Source: Desulfonema limicola (GTDB lineage Bacteria > Desulfobacterota > Desulfobacteria > Desulfobacterales > DYRC01). From it: DNA of 7,435 nt. The notes beneath the pieces were generated by a model. That model ran no database searches. It had not been told where the DNA came from and saw only the letters and a program-made list of their open reading frames with translations. The stretch spans positions 16,841-24,275 of the forward strand of contig DYRC01000013.1 of assembly GCA_020718925.1 (NCBI GenBank). The letters are read 5' to 3'. A program made the position numbers and the translations under genes. Positions within the stretch are counted from its first letter, which is position 1, and each line of letters starts with the position of its first letter. Below, piece by piece: positions 5,927-7,435 of this stretch.

Positions 5927-6715
5927 ATGAGCCATCTATCCCATGAATCCGTTCATACAGAAGAAATAAAACAGATTTGGGCATTATTCAAAGAAACCGA
6001 TAAAAAGTTTCAGGAAACTGCCATACGATTTCAAGAAACTGACAGAAAGTTTCAGGAAACCGATAAAAAGTTTCAGGAAACTGATAGAGAGTTTCAGGAA
6101 ATTGCCATACGATTTCAGGAAACTGACAGAAAGTTTCAGGAAACCGATAAAAAGTTTCAGGAAACTGATAGAGAGTTTCAGGAAATTGCCATACGATTTC
6201 AGGAAACTGACAGAAAGTTTCAGGAAACCGATAAAAAAATCGAAAGAACAGATGCCCTACTTCAAAAGCTTTTTAAACAGACAGACAAAAAAGTTGAAGA
6301 ACTTACCGGCAAATGGGGCAGATTTGTCGAAGGACTTATTGCGCCCGGAGTAGAACAATTATTCAAAAAGCGGAATATTGAGGTAAATACTGTCTATCAA
6401 AGAGTCAGGCGGCGCAAAAACGGCAAAGAAATCGAAATAGATATTCTTGCCATAGATGGACAATATGCGGTGCTGATAGAAGCTAAAAGTACGCTCGGAG
6501 TGGATGATGTCAAAGAGCATCTGGAGCGGCTGGATAAATTCAAGTGGTTTTTTCCGGAATATGCGGACAGAAATATTTTAGGCGCGGTGGCAGGAATTGT
6601 GATTGACGAAGGGGCTGATAAATTTGCTTATAAAAGCGGATTATTTGTTATTGCCCAGAGCGGAGAATCCGTTAAAATTTTAAATGACGGCAAATTCAAG
6701 CCCAAACAATGGTGA
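5927..6715 (+). CDS. DUF3782-type coiled-coil protein with PD-(D/E)XK nuclease fold
   Basis: This 262-residue protein lacks a signal peptide and membrane helices. Residues 21-104 are twelve consecutive heptads, mostly FQETDRK, FQETDKK, FQETDRE or FQEIAIR, with F at one core position and T/I at the other, so a long coiled coil is expected. A short helix leads to a C-terminal domain of the restriction-endonuclease-like fold: E135 in RFVEGLIAPGV, D172 in EIEIDILAIDG, and E185-x-K187 in VLIEAKSTL, an E...D...ExK arrangement consistent with a metal-dependent nuclease site. Later conserved-looking blocks are DDVKEHLERLDKF and a GLFVIAQSG segment near the end. DUF3782 members are widespread in cyanobacteria, Desulfobacterota and similar genomes and have no established function that I know. 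The next gene starts 16 bp downstream, so the two are probably co-transcribed. Nuclease activity is inferred from motifs only. Confidence 0.85.
   Translation: MSHLSHESVHTEEIKQIWALFKETDKKFQETAIRFQETDRKFQETDKKFQETDREFQEIAIRFQETDRKFQETDKKFQETDREFQEIAIRFQETDRKFQETDKKIERTDALLQKLFKQTDKKVEELTGKWGRFVEGLIAPGVEQLFKKRNIEVNTVYQRVRRRKNGKEIEIDILAIDGQYAVLIEAKSTLGVDDVKEHLERLDKFKWFFPEYADRNILGAVAGIVIDEGADKFAYKSGLFVIAQSGESVKILNDGKFKPKQW
5987..6238 (+). repeat. In-frame 21-bp tandem repeat with 84-bp higher-order unit
   Basis: Twelve 21-bp units encode residues 21-104 of the DUF3782 protein. From 6029 the units are organised as an 84-bp block of four different heptads: 6029-6112 and 6113-6196 differ by a single base (CAA versus CAG in the second codon), and half a third block follows at 6197-6238. 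Units at 5987-6007 and 6008-6028 are more diverged. Near identity, including at synonymous sites, points to recent duplication of the 84-bp block. The reading frame is kept, so copy number would change coiled-coil length by 28 residues. Confidence 0.95.
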
Positions 6716-6731
6716 ACACAGGGAGGAAACT

Positions 6732-7435
6732 ATGACAACAATGCGTTCAGAAGCTTTGTATATTGTTGAAGAGCCGGATCTCAGCGGAATAGTAACGGAG
6801 GATGATGAACCTGTGGATAATATGTTTTCCGAAAAACAGCGGAGACTGCTGACCGAATCGTTGCTCAGTTCTTGGAATCCCGGCAGAAGTTTCATTGCCG
6901 CGTCCGATGTGGGTATTTTTTATGCCATAAATCAGCCGCCGGTAGTGCCGGATATGTTTTTAAGCATGGATGTAAAACTTCCTGAAGATTTATGGGAGAA
7001 AAAACACCGCTCATATTTTCTCTGGGAATATAGAAAAGCCCCGGAAATGGTGGTAGAGATTGTTTCAAATACCGAAGGCGGAGAGAACAGCAGAAAAATT
7101 CAGAAATATGCTCAGATCGGCGTGTGGTATTATGTGATTTTCGACCCTCAGCGATATATTCAGAATGATGTGCTGCGGATATATGAGTCTTTTGCCGGAC
7201 AATTTATTCCCAGAATTGATCGGACATTACAGCGATTAGGTCTCGGGCTGATGCTTTGGGAAGGAACTTTCGAGGGCAGGCATGATCGCTGGCTGAGGTG
7301 GTGTGATTCAGATAAAAATATGATCCTCACCGGCTTTGAACGGGCAGCATTGACTGAGAAGTGTGCAGAGAAAGCCGAAGTTCGTGCAGAGAAAGCCGAA
7401 GTTCGTGCGGAAAAGGCTCAAGTTCGTGCGGAAAA
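6732..7435 (+). CDS. Uma2-family (DUF820) nuclease-fold protein (3' end outside window)
   Basis: The frame is open from ATG 6732 to the window edge (234 codons), with a strong GGAGG at 6722-6726. The protein matches the Uma2/DUF820 family, a PD-(D/E)XK-fold group: P73-D74 in PVVPDMFLSMDV, YFLWEYRKAPEMVVEIVS (95-112) with E109 in the catalytic ExV position, then EGGE, K122/K125-Y126 and GVWYYVIFDP (130-139). Residues 170-190 (GLGLMLWEGTFEGRHDRWLRW) are typical of the family's end. From residue 212 the chain becomes an AEKAEVR heptad repeat that continues out of the window, probably a coiled-coil tail. The gene follows the DUF3782 gene by 16 bp. Uma2 proteins are often called putative endonucleases, but their biological role is not established; they are frequently multicopy in cyanobacteria and Desulfobacterota. 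Confidence 0.9.
   Translation, partial: MTTMRSEALYIVEEPDLSGIVTEDDEPVDNMFSEKQRRLLTESLLSSWNPGRSFIAASDVGIFYAINQPPVVPDMFLSMDVKLPEDLWEKKHRSYFLWEYRKAPEMVVEIVSNTEGGENSRKIQKYAQIGVWYYVIFDPQRYIQNDVLRIYESFAGQFIPRIDRTLQRLGLGLMLWEGTFEGRHDRWLRWCDSDKNMILTGFERAALTEKCAEKAEVRAEKAEVRAEKAQVRAE
7365..7435 (+). repeat. 21-bp heptad tandem repeat in the Uma2 gene (continues past the edge)
   Basis: Units 7365-7385 and 7386-7406 are identical over 21 bp (encoding AEKAEVR). 7407-7427 encodes AEKAQVR with four base changes, three of them synonymous, and a fourth unit begins at 7428. The total copy number is unknown because the window ends. The DNA is unrelated in sequence to the array in the preceding gene, but has the same unit length and heptad logic. 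Confidence 0.9.

Noticed and set aside
5987..6238. CRISPR array.
   Set aside because: The repeats are contiguous 21-bp units with no spacers, in frame within a clear protein-coding gene.
6102..6353. Frame-shifted 83-codon plus-strand frame with FRKLTES repeats.
   Set aside because: It is the tandem repeat of the DUF3782 gene read in the wrong frame; a 21-bp repeat is open in several frames.

Overview
The window reads as bacterial chromosome, most likely a Gram-negative of the Desulfobacterota (former Deltaproteobacteria) type. This is inferred from gene content, not from a marker gene. The clues are a PrsR-type response regulator of the PEP-CTERM/exosortase world, an ISAzo13-type transposase relic, C/G-rich palindromic intergenic repeats, and DUF3782 and Uma2 nuclease-fold genes. 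Filamentous gliding members of that group would fit, but the lineage is not proven here.

Left part (1-5713, all minus strand). Read in the direction of transcription, it starts with a truncated ISAzo13-family transposase (5713-5282). Next comes prsR, a sigma-54-dependent response regulator (5200-3830), and, after an AT-rich 171-bp gap, an ABC-2 type permease (3658-2906). A 106-bp gap with a strongly structured C/G-rich repeat follows, then a GldG-family auxiliary membrane protein (2799-922). The last gene is a DUF4340 protein that overlaps gldG by ATGA and runs off the left edge (925 to before 1). Permease, GldG-like and DUF4340 proteins form the usual set of the gliding-associated/ABC-2 export module, but no ATPase gene is present in the window.

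Middle (5714-5926). This divergent intergenic region carries an inverted repeat overlapping a plausible sigma-70 promoter for the right-hand genes.

Right part (5927-7435, plus strand). Two closely spaced genes encode PD-(D/E)XK-fold proteins: a DUF3782 protein whose N-terminal half is a heptad coiled coil encoded by near-perfect 21-bp/84-bp tandem DNA repeats, and a Uma2 (DUF820) protein whose C-terminus enters another 21-bp heptad repeat that runs off the right edge.

The strongest unexplained signals are: (i) the leader between permease and gldG, whose transcript could form either hairpins or a four-tier G-quadruplex just upstream of the gldG ribosome binding site; (ii) a 23-nt hairpin repeat shared by that leader and the prsR leader; (iii) two adjacent nuclease-fold genes each carrying its own recently expanded 21-bp heptad array; and (iv) a transposase relic that is in frame with prsR and separated from it by a single stop codon.
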